From NCBI GenBank assembly GCA_028571685.1, contig CM053158.1, positions 56,884,001 through 56,948,000 of the forward strand: 64,000 nucleotides of DNA, read 5' to 3'. The stretch is from Heterohyrax brucei. Taxonomy: Eukaryota > Chordata > Mammalia > Hyracoidea > Procaviidae. Under the pieces are notes generated by a model, which saw only the letters and a list, made by a program, of their open reading frames with translations, was not told where the DNA came from and made no database searches. The translations under genes and the position numbers were made by a program. Below, one piece after another: positions 1-12,527 of the stretch. Each line of letters starts with the position of its first letter. The first letter of the stretch is position 1.

Positions 1-194
1 TTTGCCTGCATGTCAGAGCACAATACTGAACTTGATTCCAGCTTAATTATTGCTCACTGAAAAGGGGATGACTTTTGCAGACAGTTGTAAAGGTGAAAGT
101 AGTGTATAAAGCACAGTGGTTATTTCCCTTTCTTGAATTTTTTTGTTTGTCTTTTAAGGTTTTATTAAGCTAAACTCATTTTCCTTTTTTATAT

Positions 195-420
195 CCAGTG
201 TGCACTTGCTATGTTCCATTACAGGGTTAGACAGTGGCTTAGTGCTGCCATATATTTAATTCACTCAGTCTTTGTAACAATCAAATGAGGTAGAAGTGAT
301 TATTCCACAGTTTACGTATGGGGAGTTGGAGGCACAGAATGGTGAAAACTTGTCTCCTAGTTCTGGTTATCTTCTGTATCCCGCAGATGGGATGACGGTC
401 TGGTAAGACTCCAGGGTGGC
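195..420 (-). repeat. MIR SINE, antisense, diverged
   Basis: Reading the minus strand gives a degraded MIR: the tail region resembling GTGCACTTGCTATGT, then a middle part with AATTCACTCA and AATGAGGTAG, then GGAGTTGGAGGCACAGAATGG, which matches the MIR core reversed. It is an ancient tRNA-derived SINE with no coding content. Boundaries are approximate. Confidence 0.6.
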
Positions 421-1118
421 AGTGGGGAGTGTTACATGGGGTGCTTACTTGCACCGTACTGGGTGTTGCATATTCCAGAAATATTTACATGCCTGTGTAG
501 ATTTTTTTAGTGATGGCTCTGGACTGCATATGTATCAAATCCTTTGGGGGGTACCTAGAGAAGACACTATAGTCACAGTGTGTAACAAAGGGAAATTGAC
601 ATGTGTTCTTTATTGTTAGCCCTTGTGCAAAGCACTGCCCTGCAGGATATGAGAATGCTAGTGAAATGGAAAATTCATTGCCTTTGTAGAGTGGGCTTTT
701 GGGGGTGGCAGTGGAGGATGATATGCTGAGTAAGTGGCTGGCTTTTGCCCTTTTCTGGAAATGATTCCAAGGGAATAGCACTTCAGCAGTAACCATGAAG
801 ACATAGATTTCTAATGTTTACCTCTAAAATTATTTTAAAGTTAGAGGGCTTTTGTTGATTTTGAAGACATGGCAATGCATGAAGAATTGATCTGGGAAGG
901 TTTGGATGGGTGGTCTGGCACTCTATTCTCTAACCCCATCTAGATTTCTACATACCTGTTCATTTCTGTTTCTGGGCTGTCTTGTCCCAGGGTTGTGAGT
1001 TGAGAGAGCTGAGGAATTTTAGGAGAGCTACACTATGAACTTTGAGGTGGGGCAACAACAAGTGATGAGGTTGTAGAGGTTCACAGAGCAGAATTTTGCT
1101 CGTCTTTGTAAAGCCACG
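421..1118. other. No recognised feature
   Basis: AT-rich single-copy-looking DNA. Two short open frames (416-619 plus, 485-796 minus) overlap on opposite strands, show no family signature and no splice context, and look like chance. Confidence 0.5.
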
Positions 1119-1638
1119 TATCGTGGTTTAAATTGTGTCCCCTTCTCCCCCCGCCCCCCCCAAAATATATGTATCAGTTTGGTTAGGGCGTGATTCCCAG
1201 CAGTGTGTGAGTGCCCACCATTTCATGGTCTGATGTGATTTTCCTGTGTGTTATCAGTCATATCACTGTGGTATTAATGGGATGGTTAGCAGCGGTACTG
1301 TTGATGAGATCTGCAGGGTTAGATTGTTCTTCATCTAGTCTGAGATACAACAGAGAGAGGAAACAAGCAGGGAGACAGGGAGATCTCGTACTACCAAGAA
1401 AGTAGCATCAGAAGCAGAGCACATTCTTTGGAGCTGGGGTGTCTGTGCCGGAGAGACTCCTGAGTGTGAGAACGATTGATCACAGAGATCTTCCTCCAGA
1501 GCTGACGGAAAGAGAAAGTCTTCCCCTGGAGCTGATGCCATAACTTGAACTTCTAGTCTACTAACTGAGAGAATGAACTTCTGTTCATTAAAGCCATTCA
1601 CTAACAGTATTTCTGTTCTAGCAGCCCTAGATAAGACA
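1119..1638 (+). mobile_element. Solo LTR, MaLR-like (family A)
   Basis: About 520 bp matching the cleaner copy at 30241-30741: TGGTTTAAATTGTGTCCCC near the start, TTCCTCCAGAGCTGACGG in the middle, then TTAAAGCCATTCACTAACAG and a terminal GCAGCCCTAGATAAGACA. No internal retroviral sequence is present, so it is a solo LTR. A C-rich run sits near 1146-1160. I could not find a matching 5-bp target duplication (ccacg versus ctagg), so the ends may be eroded. Confidence 0.75.
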
Positions 1639-1839
1639 CTAGGTGATGGAGTTAAGGCTTGTTTTTGAAGGACAGGGGAAGCAATTAAAGGGTTTTAGAC
1701 AATGGAGTGGCAAGGAGAGTTTTATGCTTTAGAGTACGTTTTCTGGATATAGTGTTTAGAGAGCTGAAGGAAGATGGGAGTAGAGATCATTTGGGAGACT
1801 ATTGCACTGATTCACTTCTATCCGTGGTTATGCCAGGAT

Positions 1840-3040
1840 GTTGCTGTCAGGTGTCGTCAAGTTGGTTCTGACTCATAGCAATCCTGTGTACAACAGAACA
1901 GAAGGTGTCCAGTCTAGTGTAATTCGCACAGTTACACTTGAGCCCAGTGTAGCAGGAGGTGTCTGTAGATCTCATTTGGGGTCTTCCTCTTTTGCAATGA
2001 CAAGCATGATGTTTTTCTCCAGGAATTGCTTGCTTCTGGTAACATGTCCAAAGTATATGAGATGAAGTATTGCTATCCTGGATTCTAAGCAGCATGCTGG
2101 CTGTAGTACTTCTTCTAAGATGGATTTGTTTCTTCTTCTCACTGTCCATGTTATGTATTCAGTATTTTTCACTGGCACCATAATTCAAAGGCATCATTTC
2201 TTTTTTGGTCTTCTTGTGCAACTTTCACATAAATATGAAGCAACTGAAAACACTAGGGCTTTGGTCTGACACACCTTCATCCTTAAAGTAACATTTTTGC
2301 CTCTGAATACTATAAAGAGGTCTTTCGCAGCAGATTTGTCCAGTGTAATGCATTTTGTGGTTTCTTGACTCCTGCATCCATGGGCATTGATTGTGGATGC
2401 AAGTAAAATGAAATCCTTGGCAACTTTTTCTCTCTTTATCATGATGTTGCCTATTATAGTCCATTTGTGAGGGTCTTTGCTTTATAGTGAGGTGTAATCT
2501 ATACTGAATAGTGTGGTCTTCCATCTTCATCAGTAAGTGCTTTGAGTCCTCTTCAGTTTTTGCAAGCAAGGTTTGTCATCTGCATATTGCAAGTTGTTAG
2601 TGAGCCTTCCTCCAGTCCTGATGCCACCTTCTTCATAGAGTCCAGCTTCTTGGATTACTTGCTCAACATGCAGGCTACACCGTGATGCACATCTTTCTTG
2701 ACTTTAAACCACACAGTGTCCCCTTGTTCTGGAACCACTGCCTTTTGTTCTAAGTACAGATTCTTTATGAGTACAACTAATGTTCTGGAATTCCCATTCT
2801 TTGCAATGTTATCCATACTTTGTTAAGATCTATGTAGTGGAATACCTTTGCATAGTCAGTGAAACACATGTAAACATCTTTCTGGTTTTTTCTGCTTTCA
2901 GCCAGGATGCTTCTGATATAAGCAGTGATATCCCTTGTACACGGCCTCATCTGAATCCAGCTTGAATTTCTGGCAGTTTCCTGTTGATGTACTGTTGCAG
3001 CTGCTTCTCAGTGATCTAAATTTTACTTATATGGGATATT
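1840..3040 (-). mobile_element. RTE (BovB-like) LINE, 3' half, antisense
   Basis: The element's 3' end lies at the left: reversed it reads as the shared RTE/SINE tail (GACTCATAGCAATCCTGTG). Minus-strand frames at 2225-2569 and 1847-2181 carry RTE-like pieces, such as KHLLMKMEDHTIQ, which parallels KIEDHSLQ in the copy at 40.5-42.4 kb, and later VKNTEYITWTVRRRNKSIL. The remnant covers the end of reverse transcriptase and the C-terminal region. Stops and frameshifts break it throughout. It is 5'-truncated near 3040 (TTGATGTACTGTTGCAGCTG is the last clear match). Confidence 0.8.
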
Positions 3041-4384
3041 AATGATATTGTTAGATTGTGGTAGTATGTGCCAGGAAGACAGGCACAAACTAAGGCTGAA
3101 ATCGTGCTACTCAGGTTCAAATAATTGCTTTTGATTTGGTAACCTTGTGTGTGTGTGTATATATATATATACACATACATGTATATATATATATAAAATC
3201 TTACATTTTATATATATTTTATTAGATAATACACTTTATTTTTCACAGTATAACATCTCTGAAAGCTGAATGTATCTTACACCTGTGTCGTAGATTAATT
3301 GACATTTTTTTGCTTCCATGGTACGTAATATAGAAGATGGGGCATGGAACAAAGTTGGGATGACCACATAATTTATTGCTCAACTTGGGCCTCTCCTGAG
3401 AGTGAACATGAACACTGTAAATATTTTCAGTGGAACAAATGGTAGAGGCCAGGACTGACTCTGGAAAATTGAATGTATAGTCACCCTAAGTGAAGTGCAC
3501 TAAATGATGGCAGTGGGGATAGGACAAAAAGATCAGTAGTTATTAAGGAAATAGGGCAGGACCTGTGATTTCCCTGCTGGGTCCCCATTCTGGCATCTTA
3601 TTTCCTCTGCTATATTGCAAAAAACTATTAAAAGACGGTTTGCTCTACTTGAGAGAAGAGGGTGTGAGGATCTACTTTAGTTATAAAATACCGCTGCTTA
3701 CTTTTGCTGTTGGAACTGTGTACTATGTCCTGACACCCATTCACATGTTCTGTGGACAGGCTGTTATGGCCTCAGTAAAAGAATTAGCAAATAAGAGAAA
3801 GAGAAAGGCCTATAAATGTGCCAGCCTTGCAGAGCTCACCTTTCTAAACTTGAGCTTTCTCAAGCTCAAGCCTGCTTTATCCAACGTTAACAACGTTATC
3901 GTCCATGTTGGAATGATGCAGTTTGGTTTAGATTATTTCCTTTTGTATTTTTGAACTTGTGTGGAGAACACAGTTGTTACTAAATCTTCTTTGATTGAAG
4001 GAAGGAAACCTGTTTTCAAGAAAGACGCATTCTAGAAGTCAAGATGAATCTTCCTTTTTATCTCTATCTGTTTCTGTGCTTTTTAACTGGTTGCTTACTT
4101 ATGATAATATCTCTTTATAACTTCTACCTGCATGTGACTTTAGCTGTCCATTCCCCTACCCACTATGCAGCTTTTGTTTCTCAGAATTTTGTAGTTCTTA
4201 TTAGTAGGAAAATCTGATTGATCTAGCTCATTTTTTGCCTCTTTTTTTCTGATTACGTGAAAGTGTACAATCCAAATCAATTTTGCATGCCACTTATCTG
4301 CAGTTACTTCTGCTGTCCTTGACCATGGGCAGTGCACTCCTTTTCATTCTATACTTGTCTTATCTTCTTGGCAATCTCCTGTCC
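3041..4384. other. Unassigned stretch with one 129-codon open frame
   Basis: Contains the TG/TA microsatellite at 3145-3201 and otherwise nothing I recognise. A plus-strand open frame at 3565-3954 (129 codons) has no motif I know, no evident splice signals and no CpG enrichment. A frame of this length is expected by chance in 64 kb of double-stranded DNA, so I do not call it a gene. Confidence 0.4.
3145..3201. repeat. (TG)n/(TA)n microsatellite
   Basis: A TG run passes into a TA run with CA-type interruptions, followed by more TA. It is a compound dinucleotide repeat and likely length-polymorphic. Confidence 0.9.
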
Positions 4385-4915
4385 CTTCCTCACCACGCTC
4401 TTTTCTCCCAACTAGAAAGAGACCGGTAGGACAGTATCCTATAGATGTGTAGAACCATAAAGTACACACACCATATGGTCACATTGTGTCCCTGAGTCCA
4501 GTCCATTTTTGTCTGAAGAGTTGACCTCAGTACTGTTTTCTGGACAGGGGTAGAACTGGGGGCCATGCTCCCAGGGGATCCCCTGTGCCGTCAGACCATC
4601 AGTTGTGGTCTTTTAGTAGAATTCTTGAGCTACACTCCTCTTTTCCTTGCCATAGGGACTCAACATTGTGTGCCCCATCAGCTGTCTTTGGTGGTGGCCA
4701 GGCACCATCTGGTTCTCCTGGTCACATGTTGATTCAGTCTCCCATTCACATGGTTTTGTCTGTCTCCTGAGCTTATTTTTCCCTTGTGTCTTTGCTCTCA
4801 GTGATCATCTGTTCCGGATGAGTCGGGACCATTGGGTGTACCTCAGATGGCAGCTTGCTGGCTTTTAAGACTCTAGATGCCACTCACCAGTATGGGGTGT
4901 AGAAGACTCTCTTAG
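4385..4915 (-). mobile_element. L1 3' UTR fragment, antisense
   Basis: Minus-strand similarity to the plus-strand L1 tail at 17225-17866: shared words include GAACCAGATGGTGCC, CCCAGGGGATCCCC-type sequence and the GTCTTAAAAGC block (here reversed at 4864-4873). L1 3' UTRs in this genome appear to use this module. No ORF2 sequence remains, so it is 5'-truncated. Short open frames at 4585-4868 are inside it and are not genes. Confidence 0.6.
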
Positions 4916-4929
4916 CAGTAGACTTGATA

Positions 4930-5465
4930 TAGCTCATTTTGTGTTAGCTTGGCTGGGCCATGCTTAGTATTTTGGTAGTTATGTAATATTGGAATCATTT
5001 TCCTATTGAGGTTTCATAGTGAGCACCCCCATGATAAGGTCTGAGTAGACAAATCAGTTGTGGGGGAGTTTCTTTGGGCACGTAGTCTGCATTGAGAGTG
5101 GGCAGATGTTTAGGTACGGGTCAGGGGCCTTTTGTTGCTTTCGGATCCTGCAGCTGGCCCCTATTCATCTGATTTCTGGTTTTTGTGACTTGAGGTAGCT
5201 GCTTAACTGTTGTTTTGCCTGCTGATCTTGAGACTTGTCACTCTTTACAGCCTGTGAGCAACCGCACTGCTCTCCAGCCTGCAAATCTTTAGTTTCTCAA
5301 CCCCTTTGGCTGCATAAATCAGGAGAAGGCAGTTTCCTGACCCATGGACTTGGGTTACAGCTTCTACAACCACACGAGCCATTTCTAACATATAATTCTC
5401 TCTCTGTGTTTATACACTTCACTGGTTTTGCCTCTCTAGATAACCTCTAAGACACTCATCCTTTT
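4930..5465 (-). repeat. Interspersed repeat family B, copy 1
   Basis: Matches the stretch 54929-55475 at several places, notably GGATCCTGCAGCTGGC, the surrounding TCTGATTTCTGGTT-type text, and AGCCATTTC followed by a TTTGCCTCT end. I recognise it as a mammalian interspersed element but cannot name it with confidence. The open frame at 5235-5450 lies inside it. Confidence 0.55.
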
Positions 5466-6317
5466 CTACGCAGTTTTGATCCAGTGGTCAGCTGAAAGGT
5501 TGGCTGATTTTGCACAGGATATACATGCCTGTCCTATCATCTGTGCTACAGTGGGGAGGTCTGTGGAAATGAGCAGTACTGTAACTGCCCAAATAGCAGA
5601 TTTCTGGGTGCAGAATCATTTGGGTAGCCTGACTGTTTAGGGCGTAACTTTGTTTTCAGTTTTTCGTGAACTGTCAACTTGTCTGTCTCCTTGGCTTCAA
5701 GTTCTTATGTTTGTGGTGGTTCTATTTCCTTTTCACTTTCATAGATTTCTGAAGATTCTATTACTATTCACTCTTCTTGTCTGATCTGAGGCTAATTTGT
5801 CATAGAGGTCAAAGTGGCAGTCATCGGTCTTGTTTTGGATAGTCTTCTTATTAAAATACGGAAAAGTAATTCTGAGGCATAGAGAATTATTAAGATGAGG
5901 TATCCTGGAAGTCATCAGAACAGCCAAGTCCAAGACAAAGATGGGCAACAGGCTTTTATAGGCCTGGAAAATCTGTCCATCATTGCTTGGAATAATAGTC
6001 TGACTTGAAATAGCCCTTTTTGTGATATACCTTCAGAGAGAAGGATTTGTTTGAGTTAGTTTGCCACTGTTCAGTAAGGAGCTTCTCAGTTGGGTATGGC
6101 TTCTTTTAAGCCACCTGCAGAGGTTCTTGGCTCCATCATGTTGTCTTGGCTCACGTATCAGTGACTGGTACAGTCGTGTGGGCCTGAAGTGGCAAAATAA
6201 GTTTCACTTAAACCGTGTCCTCTCAGGAAGACCATGAACTTGATCCTTAGTCCTGGGACATGTTTGAGAAAGAGAGGGTGCTTGTTAATAATTATTCTGA
6301 GTCACTAGGTATAAACT
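5466..6317. other. No recognised feature
   Basis: No repeat family, exon or RNA gene recognised. The short minus-strand frame at 5739-5948 has no supporting context. Confidence 0.45.
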
Positions 6318-6670
6318 TTGAATGGAATCAGACTGCTTGGTTTCAGATCTTGCCTTCAAAACTTACTAGCTTCATGATCTTGTGAAAATTACATATTTTA
6401 TTTTTAAAACATCTTTTTTCTCTTTCACGTTTCAGCTTCTCTGAAAGTGTACTGTTTTACACTTATACCACTGATTGACATGTTTTTTCCCCAGTGAAGC
6501 ATAAAATGGTGTACTTGATAATTGTTAGAATCTTAAGTGTGATGAAATGTGTTTTCTCCTCCCTCAGTTTCTTCATCTGCAAAGTGGGGAGAATATTAGT
6601 ACTCAACTGTTAGATTTGTTTTGAGGATTAACTGAGCTCATATGTACAATCTTACTGAGCATTGTGCCCT
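6318..6670 (+). repeat. MIR SINE, split by about 160 bp
   Basis: The MIR front (GAATCAGACTGCTTGGTTTC, then ACTTACTAGC) ends near 6392 and its core resumes near 6560 (CTCAGTTTCTTCATCTGC, GAGGATTAACTGAG). The 160 bp between are not MIR and represent an insertion or a badly diverged linker that I could not name. Confidence 0.65.
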
Positions 6671-6744
6671 AAATGATCAATCAGTGTTACTGGGTTTGAC
6701 TTTATCATTAAATTAAGTATGTTATTGTTAACTGCTTCTATGTT

Positions 6745-7013
6745 GGCCCCCTGACATTTGAAGACCTTTCGCACAATGGGATTGGACCATTTTATTTCAT
6801 AGGGTTGTCACTGACTGATTTTGGGAAGTAGATCACCAGGCCTTACTTCCTAGTCCCTCTTAGTCTGGAAGCTCTACTAAAGACTACTCAGCACGGTAAC
6901 ACCATACAAGCCTCGACAGACAGGTGGTGGCTGATTTAAGGTGCATTGGGCAGAAACCGAACAGAGGTTTCCCATATGGAAGGTGAGAATCTACCACTGA
7001 ACTACCAGTCCCC
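6745..7013 (-). repeat. Afrotherian repeat family C, copy 1
   Basis: Shares the order GGGTTGTCACTGACTGATTT, AAGTAGATCACCAGGCC, TTAGTCTGGAAGCTC, then ACCACTGAACTACCAGTCC with stretches near 44.7, 47.2 and 60.3 kb. The end reads like a reversed tRNA-SINE head (AACCACTGTGCTACC type), so an antisense SINE-like composite is likely. I infer a lineage-specific family but do not know its published name. Confidence 0.55.
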
Positions 7014-7449
7014 CCAAATTAGGTGTGAGAGAGACTTTATTTTCATAAAAAGTTGCCTTTAATTGTTCCCATCTTCCCCCTAAATCACTGAACCCATGAC
7101 TTGCATGGGAGATGAACTGGGAACCATAGTCCCAAAGTGGGAATTAAAAAGGTGATAACAGCAGAGGTAAGAGAGGCTCCTTGTATTGCCTTGTGTGTAA
7201 AAAAGACTGAAATACCGTTGGCTGGGAAAAAGACCCTCTTGCTTCACAGCACTCAGTGGGAGTGAAGACTAGCGTTTTATGTCTGTCAGAAAGTGTTAAA
7301 GTTTTTCCATTATTGGTGTAGATGTCTTCACCTTTTAATAAGGAAACTATCCTTTCTTCTTCTGCTTGTGCTCTCTGAACCGCTGTTGAGATGCTGTGTT
7401 ACACTGTCTGCATTTTGAATGACTTATTTGGGTTATTTTGTCTTTGAAG
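7014..7449. other. No recognised feature
   Basis: Ordinary AT-rich sequence with no recognisable element. Confidence 0.45.
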
Positions 7450-7655
7450 AAGCCCTGGTAGCACAGTGGTTTAGCACTCGAAGAGTCAGCTATTGGAACT
7501 CACTCGCCAATCCATGGGAAAAAGATGTCATAGTCTGCTTCTGTAAAGATTTACAGCCTTGGAAACACAGTGGGGCAGTTCTGTTCTGTCCTATACAGGT
7601 TGCTGTGAGTTGAAATCTGCTTTATGGCAATGAGTTTTTTGCCTTTGAAAAGAAG
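7450..7655 (+). mobile_element. AfroSINE, sense
   Basis: Head AGCCCTGGTAGCACAGTGG with a degenerate tRNA-like promoter, then GGGGCAGTTCTGTTCTGTCC and GTTGCTGTGAGTTGAAATC, then a G/A-rich tail. About 30 extra bases in the middle (near 7530-7560) mark it as a variant subtype. The open frame at 7419-7613 runs through it and is not a gene. Confidence 0.85.
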
Positions 7656-8655
7656 GGGGAAAAAAACCAAATGGATTTAATGTGAACTCTCAGTTCAGAC
7701 TTAGGGCCTAAGTAGCCCTTTAATAAGTAATACAGAAAAATCTGAATGTTATTAATTATTTTTAATTAAGGGAATAAATTATTAATGATGAATGTTTCTT
7801 TGTTAAGTTTCAGAGATTTAAAAAAAAGCAATGTACCATTAAGATTGAAAACTAGGAACTTTTCAGTTTTTAACTTTTTTATTAGCAATAGGAAAAATGT
7901 GCCATTTAACTAATTAGAAAAAAAATAGGAAAATTTTCTGATAGTGAGGCTTCAAAGAGATTATCCTCCGTGGCTTAAAATGATGAGTGTTGAATAGGAT
8001 AGTGTGAAATGAAGGAAGAAGTTTTACTGACTTGTCCACTGGGGAGGCTGATGTGCGTTTAGGATCAGAAGAGCACACCAAGCGTTCCTAGGAAGGTTTA
8101 CTGTGAGTGTAATGGGTGCTTTTGTTTGCTTGTTTGCTGTAACGTTATGGTGATGCTTTTATGAATGACATAAAGTGGAGCTATGACTATATTTTATAAA
8201 AAAATATAGTTTTAACAAGGGGTAAAACTTACAAAAATAAATTTTGTGAAGATGAAACGAAAACATTCAGTTTTGTTTTCCATGAAATAGTCCAAGTGGG
8301 TACACTCAATGGTAGCATTTCGTGTCTCTTGATATTGGCAGTGTGCCAGTAGTGTTGTGTTTACAGTACTCCATGAGTTGAGGATTGCTTCCTCTGATAT
8401 TTTGTTCTGTGTGTAGGATAAATTGCCCCCTGCTCCCACCACACTTCAGAGCCTTTTTAGGTCAAATAAGGATCCCTTTCCTGGAACTTTGAAGTTTTTA
8501 ATAAGCAACATTGTTGTAATTTATGTAAAATTATTAATGCAAAGCAGGGTTTTTGTGATTCGCTTTTTGGGTATTAGGAAAGGTGGCCAAGGTGCTATGA
8601 GAAGGCTTCTCAGGGCTCTGTGAGAACAGAGCTTAGATAACTTGAAGTTGGACAC
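7656..8655. other. No recognised feature
   Basis: A/T-rich stretch. The pair of opposite short frames near 8212-8623 shows no homology I can see. Confidence 0.45.
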
Positions 8656-8905
8656 AAAAATAAACAGCTGACATTTATCAAGCACATTCTATGGGCAGGT
8701 GCTATACACTTGCTGTGAGTTCTCACTGAATTCTGATAACCCTGGGAACTAGGCATTATTATTGTCCTTGCTAAAGCCTGTTTTCCTCCACCCATCTGCC
8801 TTTTTGTCATGCTGTGGTGGTTGTGTGTTGCATGATGCTTGAAGCTACGTTAGAGTTGACATCCAAGGCCTGTTCAACTGCATAGCTCAAGTTCTTAGCC
8901 ATTGG
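8656..8905 (-). repeat. MIR SINE, antisense, diverged
   Basis: Reversed MIR words: GACATTTATCAAGCACATTC, TTCTCACTGAATTCTGATAACCC, GGCATTATTATTG, and a tRNA-like end TTCTTAGCCATTGGGCTAC. A poorly matching interval near 8780-8865 separates core and head. Confidence 0.55.
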
Positions 8906-10375
8906 GCTACTCCTGTTCTTGACTAAAGGTGGCTCCTTGAGGATACCAGGGTTATCTCTAAGGTCCATGATATTCCAGATAATGGGATAATAGTCACTTT
9001 CTTATGAAGACTTTGATTAGAGGGAAGATGCAAATATTTCTGCATCAAGGCTGCCTAAATGGCAGATTCCGTGTAGGTACTGGATGGAGCAAAATAAACT
9101 TTGTTCATATCCATATGAAACTTACAGTTTAGTGGTAAAATATTAAGTGAAAGAATTGGCACAAAACTATTAGCACAGTAAATTTTATATTTCTGTAACA
9201 AAAAGTGTATGTAATGTGAGACATTAAGTTGTATACTTGCAGAGACAAAAGTCAAGAAAATAAACCAATATTAATAAAGTGTCCTCATGACTGGAAGGAC
9301 TGTGAATGGTTTTTACTTCAGACTTTTGTGTAGTTTTTTGAACTTTTCTCTTAACACTTTTATAATTGTGGATATATGTATGTAGCAAAAGGAATACTAA
9401 AAGAATTAATATTGACTTAGCGATGCTGTCTCGAGTGCTTGTAGCTGGGCTCTGAGAATGTTGCATCGTTTATGGTGCTTTCTCACTGCTACTTTTTTCA
9501 AATTTTTTGGTGCTGTATATGTCTATTTATAATTACAGTATTGGAAATTAAAACAGAAAATTTAAAAATATTTCATTTAAAAAACAAGTACAGTAAAATG
9601 AGACAGTCACATATATAACACCTTAAATATATTTTTATGAAAAATGTATTTGTTAATGCAAAATGTTTAGTGAGGAGAATGACTTTCTTGAATTTTGTGA
9701 CTATCTTTAATGTCTGGCTTAATAAGAAACAGCTGTATTCTAATATCTGTCTTGCATTCAGTGTTGTTAGGATATGACATGTTGATTGAAGTACATGAAA
9801 GTAATCCAGTCTTATACAGATATATTCTTGGAAAAACAAGTGATATTATAATAAACTTTCAAATGATTGTGGACATCCTTACCTGATAATACACAAAAAC
9901 TGGATCCATGTTGGTTTCTTAAAAGTTAGCTGAAATACGGGCTTTGATACCATGTCAGTGGACTGTTGGTATTCTGTTTACTTGTGATGATAGTGGCAGA
10001 TGGCATCTTAGTATCATTTTGAGAATAATTTTCACTTCACTTTCTCCCTGAGAGTAGAGAGGACCTTTGGGACACCAGAGGCTCCTGGACCACCCTTCTT
10101 TGAGACTGACAAGGTGATTGATCTTTCTGATCAAATAAATATTCCTGAAATTATATGGCCAGATAGATGAACCTTTGCTTTTCAGTCTAGATACTTCTGG
10201 AGTTGTTGAGTGTATTATAGAGATGGATTGTTGTTTTCTGGCTTACTGGAGAGCTGGCTGATGAAACCATGAGTCTTCTTACTGAGTGCTTTAATTACAG
10301 CCATGCTTTACTTAATGTCCATGATAAGTTCTGTGAAATGGGACATCATAGAACTTGGATGGTGTTTGAACACCT
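8906..10375. other. No recognised feature
   Basis: About 1.5 kb of very AT-rich DNA with no identifiable repeat or exon. Minus-strand frames at 9055-9839 are low-complexity, hydrophobic or lysine-rich, and look like chance. Confidence 0.45.
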
Positions 10376-10720
10376 TATTACAGGCAGTACCTGGATTACG
10401 AACATCTAACTTATGGACAACATGTACTTAAGAATGGACTGTCATAAAGCCTATTATATTAAAATTTTGAAGCCAATACTTAGTGTCATCTGTAATAACA
10501 GATGCATGCACTGCTTTGTGATACACATGAAAACATTGTGTGGTTTGGTATTATTTCTTAAGAGTTCTGCATGCATTGAAAGATAAAACATAATATTGTA
10601 TACTGAGACAGACATTCGACTGACCCTTAGTAAGAGCTGTATATACTTGTTCCAGTTTACCTATAAATTGGACTTTGAAAGAGAAACAGATCTTGTTCAT
10701 AAGCTGGGGACCACCTCAAT
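10376..10720 (+). mobile_element. DNA transposon (MITE-like) remnant, left end
   Basis: Begins TACAGGCAGTACCTGGATTACG. This is close to the reverse complement of the right end of the element at 29040-29376 (CGTAATCCGAAGCCTGCCTGTA). Interior words such as GTATACTGAGACAGACATTCGACTGACC parallel GTATACTGTTTACTAAGACAAGTATTTGACT there. It is a non-coding cut-and-paste element remnant; the superfamily is not assigned. Confidence 0.6.
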
Positions 10721-11699
10721 ATAAGGAGCATGTGAGCAGGAAGCTGTTGTGTCTGCTGTGTCCACTTGCATCTGCTTTGTCCTATTCTCTGATTAGGATT
10801 TCTAAACTCTGTTGTAACCTCATGGGAGCACACAAGTAACTGTGGTTAGACATTGCCCCAACATGTAGCACATCCTTACTTGAGAAGTATTTGAGAAGAA
10901 TTTGAGAAGTATTTGATGTTTCTGAAAGTCAAGTCAACATAAAGGAAGAAGACTTGCAATTGAGAAGACAGTGAAAAGACTATGCCAAAGAATGGTGTAC
11001 TTTCTAAATAGAAGTTCTAGAAATATTTTGAGCAGCAGAAAAAATTGATATAATACAGTCTTAATTGTTCAAATGTATCACTTCTGTTGTTCCTTTTCAT
11101 CTTTCTTAAATAAAACAAAGAACAGACTTCATTCTTTTCTGATCTCACCCAGTTCCTCACCATTGTTTTTACTCAGACAGCCCATCCAAGGTTAAACAAC
11201 AACAACAACAAAACTCTACATTTCAATACCTCTGTTTCAGGCCTTTTGAAAAACAGTTATGTAACTTGCTGTTACTCATTTTGTATTCAGAAGGATAGCA
11301 TCAAGCACTGTTTTTCTTCAGTAGTATAAAGTTGAAATTTAAGAATAATCAGCATGCAATCAAAAGCTGATTATAAGTGAACAATAATGAACATAAAAGT
11401 GAAACCAATTCTTAGGGTTCTAATGAAAGGAAAAAGAACTAATAGCAGTAGTTGAAAAAAGAGTTTTAAAAAAAAGGATGGTTATGCTAATACTGAAATA
11501 GTGGATGAAAATCAGCTAGCAGGAATGTTTCATGAACACTCAAGAGTATTGGAAGAATGAGAAAATAGTTGTTATGAGGAAGTAGAAATCTGTGTATTTC
11601 CATGAATTTACTGCAATAAATCAAGTGATATGGGAAGAGTCATGGTGAGTTTTCAGGAATCACATTTCCTTTCTAGGTGCTAGCAGCTCACATAGAAAA
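10721..11699. other. No recognised feature
   Basis: AT-rich DNA with a small (AAC)n run near 11200. Nothing else recognised. Confidence 0.45.
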
Positions 11700-11850
11700 A
11701 AATTGAACTTTGTCCATTTCTGGTGCTGTTGTTAAACCTCTAATCAGCTATGTGGTTTTAGATAAGACATTCAACTTCTCTAAGACTTAGTTTCCTCACT
11801 GAACTCTAACATCCATTGTATATGTACTGCGTACCAGGAACTGTGCTATC
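11700..11850 (+). repeat. MIR SINE fragment
   Basis: AATCAGCTATGTGGTTTTAG, then CATTCAACTTCTCTAAGAC and TAGTTTCCTCACTGAA fit the MIR core in sense orientation. Confidence 0.55.
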
Positions 11851-12527
11851 TGCTAGGTATACACACGCTGCAGGACGGCCAGTAAACATTGCTTCCTGTC
11901 ATGAGGGTGCGTGCCATTGGCAGTACACAGGACAAATGTGTGCAGGACAGAAATGGAGCATCGTATGCCAGTGAATCAGTGAACAAGTCACTGTCATTTA
12001 AATTGTCTTTTGTGTTTTAGGATTTGTCCTGGTTTTGTCAGAACTGAGTCTGTTCTGTACCATATGCCTTTAAGATCTTTGGTTTGGAGCCATTTCCCTA
12101 GGCTAGCCAGAATTCAATCCTTTCTGTCTTTTTCTTTTTTGTGTTTGATTGATATTTCCTTCTAATTCCACACACAAGGGCAGTGATATAAAATACGCTT
12201 CTAAAATAAATTTTTTAAGTTAAAAATCAATATAAAGAGAAATGTTATTACTATTTTAATTAGTTTTAGCATTCTGGCAACAATTTTGTATGATTGTCTT
12301 TTGGAGAAAATTATAACTAGGGTAACCCTAAGTTGTCTTTTACGAAGAAGTTGGAAAGGAAATGGGGAGGTGAAACCTGCAATGCAAAGAGGCTAAGAGA
12401 AGGGTGTGCTACTGAACTCCGGTGTAAGGAAGGAACTTTGCTTTAGTTCAGCATTGTAGTTCTGGAGACATTGTGAGCTGTACCTCAGAGTTGTTCCCAT
12501 TAGGGTGAAAGGAATTGGGGTATTTAT
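11851..12527. other. No recognised feature
   Basis: Nothing recognised apart from T-rich tracts. Confidence 0.4.

Noticed and set aside
3565-3954. 129-codon plus-strand open frame
   Set aside because: No motif, no splice context and no CpG signal. Frames of this length are expected by chance over six frames of 64 kb.
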